Of a stretch of DNA of 64,000 nt, positions 13,385-22,718 are shown piece by piece. Made by a program: the position numbers and the translations under genes. The stretch lies in the NCBI RefSeq assembly GCF_030445035.2, contig NC_092216.1, positions 12,153,405 to 12,217,404 of the forward strand. Reading direction: 5' to 3'. This DNA is from Dasypus novemcinctus. Lineage: Eukaryota > Chordata > Mammalia > Cingulata > Dasypodidae. Below the pieces are notes generated by a model. That model was not told the DNA's origin. It worked only from the letters and a program-made list of their open reading frames with translations, and did no database searches. Every line of letters starts with the position of its first letter. Position 1 is the first letter of the stretch.

Positions 13385-14650
13385 GTTTTTTAAAAAAGAT
13401 ACTTTAGATTACATAAGTGTTACATAAAAAACATAGGGAATTCCCATATGCCTCACTCCCTTCTCCTCCCACAGTCTCCCACATTAACAACATTCTTCAT
13501 TAGTGTGGTACAGTTGTTTTAATTGATGAACATTTTGAAGCATTGCCCCTAGATGTGGATTATAGTTTACATTATACTTTACACTGTGCCCCACGCAATT
13601 CTGTAAGTTATGACAAGATATATAATAGCCCATATCTGTCACTCCAGTGTCAAGCAGGACAATACCACTGTCACAAAAATGCCCCCATATTACACCTATT
13701 TTTCCCTCTCTCTCCCCTCAGAACTGCCAGTGGCTACTGCCTCTATATTAATGATAAAAGTTCTTTCATTGCTACATTAACAACAAGTTTATGGTAGACT
13801 AATATCAAGTCTATTTTAGTCCATTGTTCATTCCCCAATCTTGAAGATTTGAGGATGGTGGTGCTCACTCTGTCTCTAATTGAGAGGTGGCTTGGATCCC
13901 ATGGAGCAGGTGGATGGAACCATCTTGCTTGCAGGTGCAGACTCTCTCTGTTCTTTGGGAGGGGCATTATCCAACATAATCACCTTGTTAGTTGTCCTGG
14001 TTAAGTCCAGGGTATGTGTTGTAACTCCACTGAGATTCAGGGCCCAATGGGGACATGGATGGACCAAAGATTTAAATCTTTTGGACATATACTTACCAAG
14101 TATAGTACTAACTATAAGTTCAAAAAGAAGGGGCAGAAGAGCAAAGTGTAGAGAAACCACAAATGAGTCCAATTCTGTTACACTGAGGAGCATAAATTCC
14201 AAAGTAAGGCCCACTGGCAGAGTGCCAAACTCCTGAGTGGTCTTCCCTGCCTATAGTGTCTGGATTTTTCTAGAGCCCTCAGGAGCCCTGCTATTTGGGG
14301 CATTATTTACTGTGGCAGTCAATGAGATCCTGCCAAGATGCCCACAAACATAACCTCTGGAATGACCTTCCAACTCATGCTAAATCTCTTAGCCATGAAA
14401 ACTCACTTGTATTTACCTTTTCCGCCTTATGGTCAAGGACTTTTTCCATGTGTTTTGCTAGTTGGTGCTTGGTAATAACCTCTAGGTGCCCAAGAAGCTC
14501 ATCCTGGGGAGTCATGCCCCACACTGCAGAGAAGGAAATACATTTAAATGCCGTGATTGGCTTAAAAAGAGGCCATATTTGAGGGACAAGGAGGCGCTCA
14601 GGAGGTAACTCTTAAGCAACATATACTAGACTAAATTTCAATTTCAAAAA
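13385..14650 (-). mobile_element. L1 3' UTR, antisense
   Basis: Sequence from TTTTTTAAAAAAGATACTTTAG onward, with runs such as CATTAACAACATTCTTCATTAG and GTGGTACAGTTGTTTTAATTG, is related to the antisense L1 3' ends at 15530-15880 and 38150-38660. Open frames on either strand (13880-14236, 13876-14214) give no known protein and are probably incidental. Confidence 0.55.
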
Positions 14651-15039
14651 AAAAGGTTTATAAGTACAATCATAGACATCAAGGGCTTGGCACAGTGGTC
14701 AATCCTCTCTCACTAGTCCCTGTCCCTGTACGTGGGGGATTCTCGCCTTCCCATTAGAGAATGTTACAGAACTCCCCAGGATGGGAATTCGATGTTCTTT
14801 TGGTTATTGTGTGGATCTCGACCCACTGTGACAATGCCTCATGAACCCTTAAACACATTCATATGCCTTAGAAGCATGCCCCAGATGAACCCCATTCCAT
14901 GCATACCCCATCACTGATACCCCACACCTGCCACAGTTGTGATCCTTCTGTGATCCAAATCCTCTCCAAAGATGAAGCCAAGAGAGTAGCAAAATAAAAA
15001 TAAGATGAAATAATAGTAATGCTTTTAAAGATAACAAAT

Positions 15040-15410
15040 AGGGAGGAGATGTAGCTCAAACACTTGGGCAATGGACTACTACATGGTAAGACCCCAGGTT
15101 CCATTCCTGATGTCTTCTAAAGTAGACAAACAAGACAGTGAGCTGAAGCAAGGGGTTGGTGCAGTGAGTGGGTACAACAAGATGATGCAAAGCAAAAACA
15201 CAGTTAGAGATACACCAACAGGGAGAAGATGTGGCTCAAGTGATTGGGTGCCTGTCTTCTCATGGGAGGTTGAGTTTGGTTACCAGTGTCTCCTTAAAAA
15301 GACAAGCAGACACAAAAAGCAAAAATGAACAGAGAGCAGACAGCAAGTGCAAACAAGAGGGAGGTGGAAGAAATAAATAAAATAAACCTTTTAAAAAAGA
15401 ATAAAATTTA
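15040..15410 (+). mobile_element. two or three short tRNA-derived SINEs in tandem
   Basis: Heads of the form GGGAGGAGATGTAGCTCAA and GGGAGAAGATGTGGCTCAAG occur near 15042 and 15220. Each is followed by a B-box-like GGTTCCATTCC or equivalent, and by A-rich tails with AAATAAATAAAATAAA near 15370. They belong to the short SINE family seen throughout the window. Confidence 0.65.
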
Positions 15411-15529
15411 AAAAAAATTTATATCTGAATAAAAAATGTTTTAGACATTGACTTTTATCATTGTAAGATCTGTTGTCTTGGATGTACAATGACATTTTCT
15501 TCCATATACTTATTTCCCCAGTACTGTGG

Positions 15530-15885
15530 GTTTTTTAAATTTTATCTTCAAAGAAGTGCTAGGTAACAAAAAGTCACACAGAGAATATAGGGGGATTGCC
15601 ATATAACCAAAGTCCCCCCCACCTTTTCACTTTTCCCCTATTAATAACATTTTACATGGATCAGAGGATGGTACAGTTGTTACAGTTGCAGATGGTATAG
15701 TTACAATTGATGCACAGATATTGAAGAATTGCTACTAACCATGGCCATCAGTTTACAATATGATCTGCATTTTGGATCATACACTTTTACAAATTTTGAC
15801 AAAATTTAAAGTGGCCTGTATCTGTTACTGCAAGATCATGCAGAACAATTCTAATGCCCAAAAAAATGCTCCATCGGATAGTTTT
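15530..15885 (-). mobile_element. L1 3' UTR fragment, antisense
   Basis: The run from the T-rich start through CACCTTTTCACTTTTCCCC and GATGGTACAGTTGTTACAG parallels 13410-13720. It is a second antisense copy of the L1 3' end. Confidence 0.5.
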
Positions 15886-15889
15886 TCTA

Positions 15890-16110
15890 TGTGGAAATGG
15901 AAAAGTGAATTACCAAATTTATTTGGAAAGGAAGGGTTCCCTAAAAGCCAAAAATATCTTAAAAAAGAAGAAAAGATAAGGAGTCTCACTTCTTGACTTG
16001 AAAGCATATTACTTACCTATAGTGGTGAAAACAGCATGATACAGACATAAAAATAGAAAGATTGACCAATGGAATTAAAATGTAAGTTCAGAAATATACC
16101 TTCACATGTA
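15890..16110 (+). mobile_element. L1 ORF2 3' part, left half, interrupted by provirus
   Basis: The end of this block (AGAAAGATTGACCAATGG ... GTAAGTTCAGAAATATACC) is L1 ORF2 sequence. It continues after the provirus at 23259 with GGGTCAATTGATTTTT. The two halves are adjacent in ordinary L1 copies, so the provirus inserted into a pre-existing L1. Confidence 0.8.
16105..16110. repeat. target-site duplication, left
   Basis: CATGTA directly precedes the TG of the LTR and is repeated exactly after the CA of the other LTR at 23259-23264. Six bases is usual for betaretrovirus-like integrations. Confidence 0.93.
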
Positions 16111-16650
16111 TGTTGGCCTCCGCTGCGGCACTGCAGGCGGGTCACTGCAGGTGAGTCGCTGCCGGGGATCGGGCCTACGCCACGGCCTGACCGGGGCGGC
16201 AGCGGGAGGCTCAAGGCTTGGGGGACGCGCGGTTCGATGGAGGAAAAACCACGGAGACGAGGTCTATGCGCAGGTCTGATTTTATTCGGGAAGTACATGG
16301 GGTTTTATAGTGTCATGGAGGCGGGGAGGTTGTGGGAGGGGCATGTCCGCGGGGCAGCTGAGGATTGGCTGCAGAGGCAAGGGGGGACCTGCGGTTTATG
16401 ACGTAAGCCATTGATGGCAGAGGGGGTTGTTTCCGAGGTTGTGCCGGGGCGGATATGGGATGAGGGCGGTTGAAATGAGGCGGGGAGAACAGCGATCGGC
16501 TGGGAGGGGGAAGATAACAGTGGCTGGGAGGAGGGGCGGAGGGAGGCAGCAGCACAAACTGCTGCTGAGAAGGGCCATAATACAGGGAGGTTACGAGGAA
16601 CAGGCGGGCAAAGTGTAAGGAAGTGAAAGGCAGGGTGGGAGCAGGGGACA
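16111..16650 (-). repeat. 3' LTR of provirus
   Basis: 540 bp, bounded by TG...CA. It aligns without gaps to 22719-23258 with 10 substitutions by my count (about 1.9%). It carries TATAAAA (16309-16303) and AATAAA (16286-16281) on the minus strand, and upstream a CCAAT box in a GATTGGCTGC context and a CRE-like TGACGTAA. Confidence 0.95.
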
Positions 16651-16666
16651 ATTGCTCCCTCTTTCA
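16651..16666 (-). other. polypurine tract (plus-strand primer site)
   Basis: Read on the minus strand, GAAAGAGGGAGCAAT abuts the 3' LTR. Position and purine content fit a retroviral PPT, although a C and terminal T make it imperfect. Confidence 0.65.
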
Positions 16667-16892
16667 AAAATAAGAATGCACAGGTTTTGTGGGATTGACA
16701 TTTTGTAGGGAGGAAAGATGAGGGGGGTGAGAGGAGGGGAAATAGGAGAGAAAGGAATGAGGAGGGGCTACCGGCAGGGGGCGTGGGGGCACGAGGGGGG
16801 CGTGAGCAGAGGGGAGGGCGGCTGAAATGCCCGATTCCCCATGCGGAGGGCAGAGAACCTGTACCCGCAGCTCGAGGCGACCACGATGGGCC

Positions 16893-18671
16893 CTATCGAT
16901 GGCCACCTCCTGCCACCTCTGTGAGGCACACCTGGGCGTGCCGGGCCTCCTCGGGAAGGGGATGGCTTTGGGAGAGGACTAGGACAGCTGTGGCCAAGAG
17001 CCTTTGCCGCTCTCGGTGCTGGCGAACGGACTTGCGGATACAGCAGGCGAGGCCTAGGAGGAGGAGGAGAAGGAGGAAAAGGAAGGCGTAGAGGAGGAGG
17101 CTGGAGGGTTGGAAAAGGGAGAGGAATTTTTGGAGCACGTCTCTAAGGAGGGAAGCTGAGAGGGTTGGGGGCTTGATGGATTTGAGGGTGAGGATGTGTT
17201 GCTGGAGGGAGTGGGTGTAGTTGAGGAAGGAGGTGTTGTAAGAGGAAAACATCCATTGGCGTAGTGCAAGGCGGGCGGTCACCGATGAGTTGACGGGGTG
17301 GGGGGTTAAGCAGAAGCTAGAGAGGGGCCAACGGGCATCACAGGTGGTGGTGGCTATGTCGTAGAGGGCGGCAACGTCAGCGGCGAGCAGGTCGATTTGC
17401 TGCTGTAGGTTGAATAAGGCTTGGTGGTGAAGGTAGGTGATGTTGCTTTGGTCGCCGAGGGCAAGGGCTGCTGCTGTGGATGCGTTGATGACGGCGGAGG
17501 CAGCGCCAGAAGAGACGGCAAGGGCCGCCGCCGCGGTGGTGGCGGCTGCGAGGGATGCGAGGACGGCAGCAGTAATGGCGGCTGTGATGCCAAAATCTCG
17601 GGGGTGGCGAGAAAGGGGGAGATCTACCAGCTGGGGGGCAACCCAGTCGGGGGAGTCAACGGGGAGCCACACAACGCGGGGCTGCATCACCAGAAAGGCG
17701 GAAGGGAAGGAAGAGTTCCAGTGGTTTGCGAGGCTGCAGTTGGTGAGGGTGGATTCGGAAGGAGGGGGGCATAAAAGGAAATAGTAAGGGTGTCGAACGA
17801 ACGGGGTGGAGGTGAAGGTGACGTTGGGGGGAGGGGTTGTAGGCGAGGAGACAGTATGGGTGATAACCGAGACGTTGGCGTGGGAGACAAGGCAATTGGG
17901 GTGGCAGGTAAGGGCGCGGAGATCGAAGCAGGTGTGGGGGTTGCACAGGGACATGACGCTAAACGTGCGGGGGACCAGGGGGGAAACTTGGAAGGGGTTT
18001 GCATAGCAGGGGGTAAGGTTGTGGGGGTCGGAGATGTTGCAGGGGGCTCCGTGGAAGAGGCCACCAATGCGAGGTGTGGGGTAGAGGCAGGGGGTCCAAG
18101 GGAAAGTGGGAAGGCGGGCCGGCAGGGTGTCGGCGTGGCAGGGCTGGACGAGGGGCCGCATGAAGGGGTGGGAACTGGGCATGGGGGTGGAGTTGGTGGG
18201 GAAAAGCCAGGGACCTGTGACATTGAGAGCGGAGGCGTTGAAGGAGGAGTTGACATTGAGGGGGGAGGTGGGGGAGAGGTCAAGAAGAGTGGTGTTGGTG
18301 AGAAAAAGGCACGAGTTATTGCGGGGGTTTATGCACAGGGAAAGGTTGGTGACGAACTGCAAGGCGTCGAGGGGAATAGGGATGGAGACATTTGGCAACG
18401 ATGAGAAGACAGGAAGGGCGAGGGGGTCGCAGCTTTCTGGGAGGAAGTCGCAGTTGGGGGAGTACATGGTGGGGAAGGTGGGGGAGTGAGGGGAGAGAAA
18501 GAGGAAACCAGGTGGTTGAAGAAGGGCGGCCCAAAGGGGCGTGGCCTGGGCTGAGGAGGCTGAGAGCATAATGATGAGAAGGTGTAGGAGGGGGGGTGGT
18601 AGGAGGGCGCGGGGCAGGGGAGGCGCGAGCACGACGGAGAAGCTGGAGAATTTGCTGCTCGATGGAGGCAT
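16893..18671 (-). CDS. env: endogenous betaretroviral Env, uninterrupted 592-codon frame
   Basis: Surface plus transmembrane envelope glycoprotein. A hydrophobic leader core lies near residues 22-40, and the surface subunit follows to about 358, with roughly fourteen N-glycosylation sequons and a CNPHTC motif at 243-248. An RHPR furin-type site sits at 355-358. An alanine-rich fusion peptide occupies 360-388, a heptad-like helix runs to about 440, cysteines are at 444 and 454 with nine residues between, and a membrane helix is at 521-545. A cytoplasmic tail of about 47 residues follows. I do not see the gammaretroviral-type immunosuppressive motif, consistent with betaretroviral Env. The frame is C-rich and G-poor on the coding strand. 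The first Met at 18671 may not be the native start: an arginine-rich leader lies upstream in another frame. Confidence 0.88.
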   Translation of the reverse strand: MPPSSSKFSSFSVVLAPPLPRALLPPPLLHLLIIMLSASSAQATPLWAALLQPPGFLFLSPHSPTFPTMYSPNCDFLPESCDPLALPVFSSLPNVSIPIPLDALQFVTNLSLCINPRNNSCLFLTNTTLLDLSPTSPLNVNSSFNASALNVTGPWLFPTNSTPMPSSHPFMRPLVQPCHADTLPARLPTFPWTPCLYPTPRIGGLFHGAPCNISDPHNLTPCYANPFQVSPLVPRTFSVMSLCNPHTCFDLRALTCHPNCLVSHANVSVITHTVSSPTTPPPNVTFTSTPFVRHPYYFLLCPPPSESTLTNCSLANHWNSSFPSAFLVMQPRVVWLPVDSPDWVAPQLVDLPLSRHPRDFGITAAITAAVLASLAAATTAAAALAVSSGAASAVINASTAAALALGDQSNITYLHHQALFNLQQQIDLLAADVAALYDIATTTCDARWPLSSFCLTPHPVNSSVTARLALRQWMFSSYNTSFLNYTHSLQQHILTLKSIKPPTLSASLLRDVLQKFLSLFQPSSLLLYAFLFLLLLLLLGLACCIRKSVRQHRERQRLLATAVLVLSQSHPLPEEARHAQVCLTEVAGGGHR

Positions 18672-18747
18672 CTTCGAGGGAGAGACGGCTCAAGCGGCGG
18701 ACAAGAAGATGACGTCGACGTCGCTCGCGGCGGGAGAGAGCTGGCAT
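18610..18747 (-). pseudogene. arginine-rich leader segment, out of frame with env
   Basis: An open frame that starts at an ATG at 18747-18745 encodes MPALSRRERRRRHLLVRRLS and then an acidic/leucine-rich stretch. It overlaps the beginning of the env frame in a different phase. Long Env signal peptides with arginine-rich nuclear signals are known from betaretroviruses, where they double as RNA-export factors. I infer that this segment was the N-terminal half of such a leader and that an indel has separated it from the hydrophobic core. It could also be a separate spliced product. Confidence 0.5.
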
Positions 18748-18875
18748 GGTCCCTGCGGGTGATGGCGCAGGAGGGGCAGACTCAGGCGGGCTCGACTGGG
18801 CGACTGGAGGCGTCATCTGCAATGACAAGAGGAGAAAAACCTCACGGGGGGGTGAGGTGCGGAGAGGGGCCATCA

Positions 18876-19090
18876 TTATGGCAGGGGGGAATCATCAGGG
18901 GGAAGGGGGTCGGGAGGTGGAAGGTCGGCAGGGCCGTGTGGAGTGAAGGGCTTAACAAGACGAGCAGGGATCCAGACAGGCTGGGGTGCAGATTCCGGGA
19001 AGATGCAGGCAAATCCTCGCCCTTGGGTGAGAAGGGGCGCTGGTCCGGTCCACTTGCTAGTGAGCGGGTCGCGCCAGAGGACGAGAGGGG
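18876..19090 (-). pseudogene. integrase C-terminal remnant
   Basis: In the frame ending with TAA at 18878-18876, the minus strand reads VLWRDPLTSKWTGP and then QGRGFACIFPE and PVWIPARLV. This is the pattern of the C-terminal DNA-binding domain of betaretroviral integrases. The zinc-binding N-terminus and the catalytic D,D-35-E core are absent, and RT sequence in another frame lies directly upstream. It is the downstream edge of an internal pol deletion. Confidence 0.75.
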
Positions 19091-20330
19091 CCGGAGAATA
19101 GGAGGAACAGTGCCTGCATATCTATGGAGTCCTTTAGCAAGTGAGTGACCTGCTGAGTTGTAAGGGGCCAAATGATGACATCTGGATGACGCCCGTAATG
19201 GTGGGTGGAGCGCTCAACAAGGGCGATGGCGAGCTGCGCGAACAGGACGGATTGGGGGGTGATTTTGCGAAGCTTGCTTTTGGCTAAATGGACCCACAGG
19301 AGTGGACCGTCCTGCCAGATGAGGCCAGTGGGGGTCCCACGGGTGGGAAGGACAAGTCCTGCAAATGGCTTGTCTGGGTCTATTCGCTGGAGCAAGCAGT
19401 CCATTAGGGCAGAGTTGACACAGCTCAGGGCGCACTCTGCTTCATACAACAGGGTGACCCTCTTTGTGGGTGCCTGTGATGGTGGGCCAGTGGTCTGAAG
19501 GAGCTGGAACAGAGGCTGCAGCTGATGTGTGGTGACTGGCAGCGACGGGCGCAGCCAGTTGAGCTGGCCACAAAGCTGTTGGAGATCATGGAGCGTCATG
19601 GTTTTGGGGACGTTTATAAGCGGCGCCATGGGCGTGACCGTTTCCGAGATTTCAAAGCCCAAGAATTGAAACGGTGGGTGGAAAACGGCTTTCTCTATGT
19701 TGATCTCAAGACTGATTCTTTCAGATTGGAGAGAAGACTGGCAACTATAGCTTGTAGTTTTGGCTCGCTCGGATGGGCTACAAGGATGTCATCCATGTAA
19801 TGCACGATAGTGGCCTCGGAGGTTAAGGGCTCAATAGCAGTAGCCACAAACAGCTGGCAGATGGCAGGGCTGTTCTTCATGCCTTGGGGGAGGACTTTCC
19901 ACTGATACCGTTTGGCAGGCCGGTGGTGGTTGGGCTGGGGAACAGTAAAGGCGAACCGTGGGCGGTCATCCGGATGCAGGGGGATAGAGAAGAAGCAGTC
20001 CTTGATGTCAAGGACTGCCACATACCAATCTCGCGGGAAGGCTGACGGGTGAGGCATGCCGGGCTAAGGAGAGCCCATGGGTTTGATGTGCTTATTAACC
20101 TCTCGCAGGTCGTGGAGGAGGCGTGGCTTGCCAGATTTTTTGATGATGAAAAAAATGGGAGTATTGTATGGACTGGTGGAGGGCTCAACATGGCCAGCAC
20201 GGAGCTGCTCTTCCACGAGGTCCTGAAGAATAGCTAGTTTCGGGGCAGTCGTAGGCCATTGCTCCACCCAAATGGGTTCCTCTGTGTCCCATTGCAGAGG
20301 AACGGGTGCTGGAGGTCAAACGCGAGCAAC
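19057..20330 (-). pseudogene. pol: reverse transcriptase relic (pol)
   Basis: The fingers/palm part is read from about 20318. It has the conserved [20 protein letters not shown] and LHDLREVNK segments, then an in-frame TAG near 20065. After the stop come DIKDCFFSIPLHP, LPQGMKNSP and the catalytic YMDD (19799-19788). Near 19700 the frame shifts, and the connection domain continues in 19662-19057 (LCGQLNWLRP). RNase H is missing. A TGA also precedes the start near 20320. With one stop, one frameshift and a large 3' deletion the enzyme cannot be made. Confidence 0.9.
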
Positions 20331-21030
20331 GGCCAAAACTATTGGGGGGGCAGCGATGGCTGCGAAGTAAAAAGAACGGCGCCTGACTGGTGAAGAATGT
20401 CGCGCCCCAAAGGACTTGCTTGATATCCCTGAGAACCAGGGGACAGAAGAACCCTGACCGTCCATCGGTGTCATGCCAGGCAAGATCTTCAGCCACCTGT
20501 TGCGAGGAGGACTGGCCTGTGGCGCCTACGACGACGGGTCCGGCTGTGAGTGGGAAGTCACGAGCTTGGGAGAGTGGGATGCAGGAGATTTCGATGCCGG
20601 TGTCAAGAAGGCCGTCCATCCACTTTCCATTGACCTTGATGGTGAGGCGCGGCTGCGAAGCGGGCGACATGGGAACGGACCAGTGGATGCCTACGGGCGG
20701 GGCTGGCGCGGGGCGATTGGAGCCTCTTGGTGGCGGGGCTGAGGCTTGCCCCGCTGCCCGTTTAAAGGCTGTCTCGGAACACGGCAATCGCGAGCCCAAT
20801 GATACCCTTTTCCACAGCGCGGGCAGGGGGTGGAGGGCGGCCGGGCGGCAGGAACAGGGCATGGTGGTGGCACCATAGGCTGGACTACGGGTTGCGGCGG
20901 AGCCGGAAGGTTGGGGCACTCCCGAGCGAAGTGGCCCAATTCGCCGCAGCGGAAGCAGGTGTTGGTTGTTTGGACTGCCACGACAATAGCCGCTGCAAGC
21001 GCAGATGCTTGCCCAGAAACTCCGGAGCAT
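20185..21030 (-). pseudogene. pro: retroviral protease region (pro)
   Basis: A 281-codon open frame, one reading frame back from gag, overlaps the gag nucleocapsid end as in betaretroviruses. The aspartic protease core covers about residues 125-215, with LLDTG at 141-145 (coordinates about 20610-20596). The second conserved motif is altered: VLRDIKQV stands where GRD is usual. No dUTPase motifs are seen upstream of the protease, although many betaretroviruses have one there. The N-terminal ~110 residues are the shadow of the nucleocapsid region. The frame itself is open, but it depends on a broken gag. Confidence 0.7.
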
Positions 21031-22560
21031 GCGAGGACCCAGTCTTGGAGCGGCTTGTCACGAAGGGGACGAATGATGGCTTTGCAAGCTGGGTTAGCCC
21101 CCTCCTGCAGGATGTCCTTAACGAAGGACTCGCGGGCTGCATTGCCGACAACTCGCCTCTCTGCAGCGGCCTGCACACGAGCTACGAACTCATTAAACGG
21201 CTCCTCGGGTTTTTGGAAAAGCTTCACGAGGGGCTCTGGGGCAGCCGCGGCGCACGAACGGAAGGCTCGAAAAACACAGTCACGGAGCTGGATGAAAAAC
21301 CCAGGCGGGGTGGCAGTGTAGGCGCTGGGATCGCCGTAAGGGCCGAACCCGAGAAATGCGTTTGCAGGGTAATGCACACCCTGACGAGCATTGTCGGCAA
21401 TCTGATTGTCGATCAGGACACCAAGATGGGCTCGCCAGTCAATGAATTGCCCGGGGGAGAGAACCGCTCGGGCTAGGGAGATCCAATCGTAAGGGATGCA
21501 GCGAGGGATGGTCATACGCTCGAGAAGGTCTTGGGCATGAGGGCTGGCAAGGCCATCCTCTTTTATCGCGTTGCGGAGCATCTGGATGTCTTTGGGAGAA
21601 AAGGGCACCCACGCTTGTGGGCTCTGCGGAGTGCGAGCGGGATTGAGGGGGAACATCTGAGCCAGAGGCGGAGTGGGGGAGGTGAGAAAGGCAGTGTCGT
21701 ACGCTGGTGGAGGAGGATTCCCGATGCTCCCGCTATTGCTGGGACAGGCGGGAGGTGAAGCGGCCCATGGAGGTGAGGCATGGGCGGTGCCACCGGGCGC
21801 CGGCCAGGAGGGCGTGGTGGCAACGGTGTTCCTGATTGGCCAAGATGGCGGCACGGTGACGTCACACCTGACATCACTTCTGGCCTCGGGCCAAGATGGA
21901 GGAGTGGCCACGTCATTTCCAGGTACAGGCCAAGATGGCACCGGAGGCTCTGCCGGTTTAGCCGAAAATGGCGATCGGCAGGCATCCGGGACGGGACCGG
22001 ATGGCGACGAGACAGGAAGAGGTGGGTAAAGGCGGGAAGAGGGCGCCGAGGAAGAAGAAGGAGGAGGTGCGCCATGTTGGCATTGTTTGCAGGACGCGGT
22101 GGGGGGGGGGAGAAGGCAGGGGGTCGCCATGTTGGTTGGGGTCCGGATCGGAGGCTGTGGGGGGATCCAGTTCAAGCGCGGCCTCTAGCTGGGCGGACAG
22201 AGAACGAGCATCGTCGTCTCCATCAGGATCGCAGGTGAGAGGGTGGCTAGGCTCACAGGCGAGAGCAGAGGCAGGGGAGGGCACACCTTGGAGACAGGCG
22301 CGGATAGCGACGAGGGTCGGGATAAGGCCGGGGGGAAACTGCTTGCGATCGTGCTCCATAGCGGACGTCACCCGCTGAATTAAACGTTCATAGGTCTCTG
22401 GGCTCCAGAGAGCACAGGTGACGAGCCAAGGGTTAAAGAGTAGGAGAAGGTCCCAATACCGCTGTAGCTGACGGAGAGAGACCTTCACGTGGTGAGTCTC
22501 TAAGAGGGCAGCGAGCAGGCGGACTTGAGGAACCTGACGGGATGAGAGGGAGGCCCCCAT
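20691..22560 (-). pseudogene. gag: gag polyprotein, frameshifted
   Basis: The start MGASLSS at 22560 fits an N-myristoylated matrix protein, read to about 22110. The frame then changes, and the rest is open in 22175-20691. That part holds a proline-rich spacer with four PSWP units and a PPPPAY late-domain motif, a capsid with a major-homology-like QKPEEPFNEFVARV, and two zinc knuckles (CFRCGELGHFAREC and CPRCGKGYHWARDC). A run of ten C (coding strand) at 22110-22101 lies where the frames cross and is the likely indel site. Upstream in-frame codons to 22683 are 5' leader. Confidence 0.88.
21838..21940 (+). promoter_or_regulatory. cluster of YY1-like and CRE motifs inside gag
   Basis: CCAAGATGG recurs three times at about 21840, 21891 and 21930; the first reads GGCCAAGATGGCGGCAC, a strong YY1-type match. 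A perfect TGACGTCA lies at 21857-21864. The repeats also encode the PSWP units of gag on the other strand, so coding repetition alone could explain them. Confidence 0.4.
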
Positions 22561-22698
22561 CGCGGCAGAGGGCTCAGGAGGGGGGTCAAGGGAGCAACGC
22601 CGGAGAGTCCCTACCTTGAGCGGCGGCACGGGAGGACGGCGATGGGTCCCATGCGAGGGGTCAGCAGCGGGCTGGCCAGACAAGGGGCCGTAGCTGGG

Positions 22699-22716
22699 GT
22701 CCCTGTTCGGGCACCA
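22699..22716 (-). other. primer-binding site, lysine tRNA type
   Basis: Two bases inside the 5' LTR the minus strand reads TGGTGCCCGAACAGGGAC. It matches the 3' end complement of tRNA-Lys3 except at position 4 (T for C), by recollection of that site. Confidence 0.85.
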
Positions 22717-22718
22717 CC

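Noticed and set aside
17687-18283. 198-residue proline/serine/threonine-rich minus-strand frame
   Set aside because: It overlaps the env surface region in another phase; composition follows the C-rich codons of env.
17421-18489. Long plus-strand open frames (117-204 residues) opposite env
   Set aside because: They are low-complexity glycine/valine/arginine shadows of a C-rich coding strand with no domain.
20799-22238. Plus-strand open frames of 152-225 residues opposite gag
   Set aside because: Same cause: GC-rich antisense of gag, no recognisable protein.
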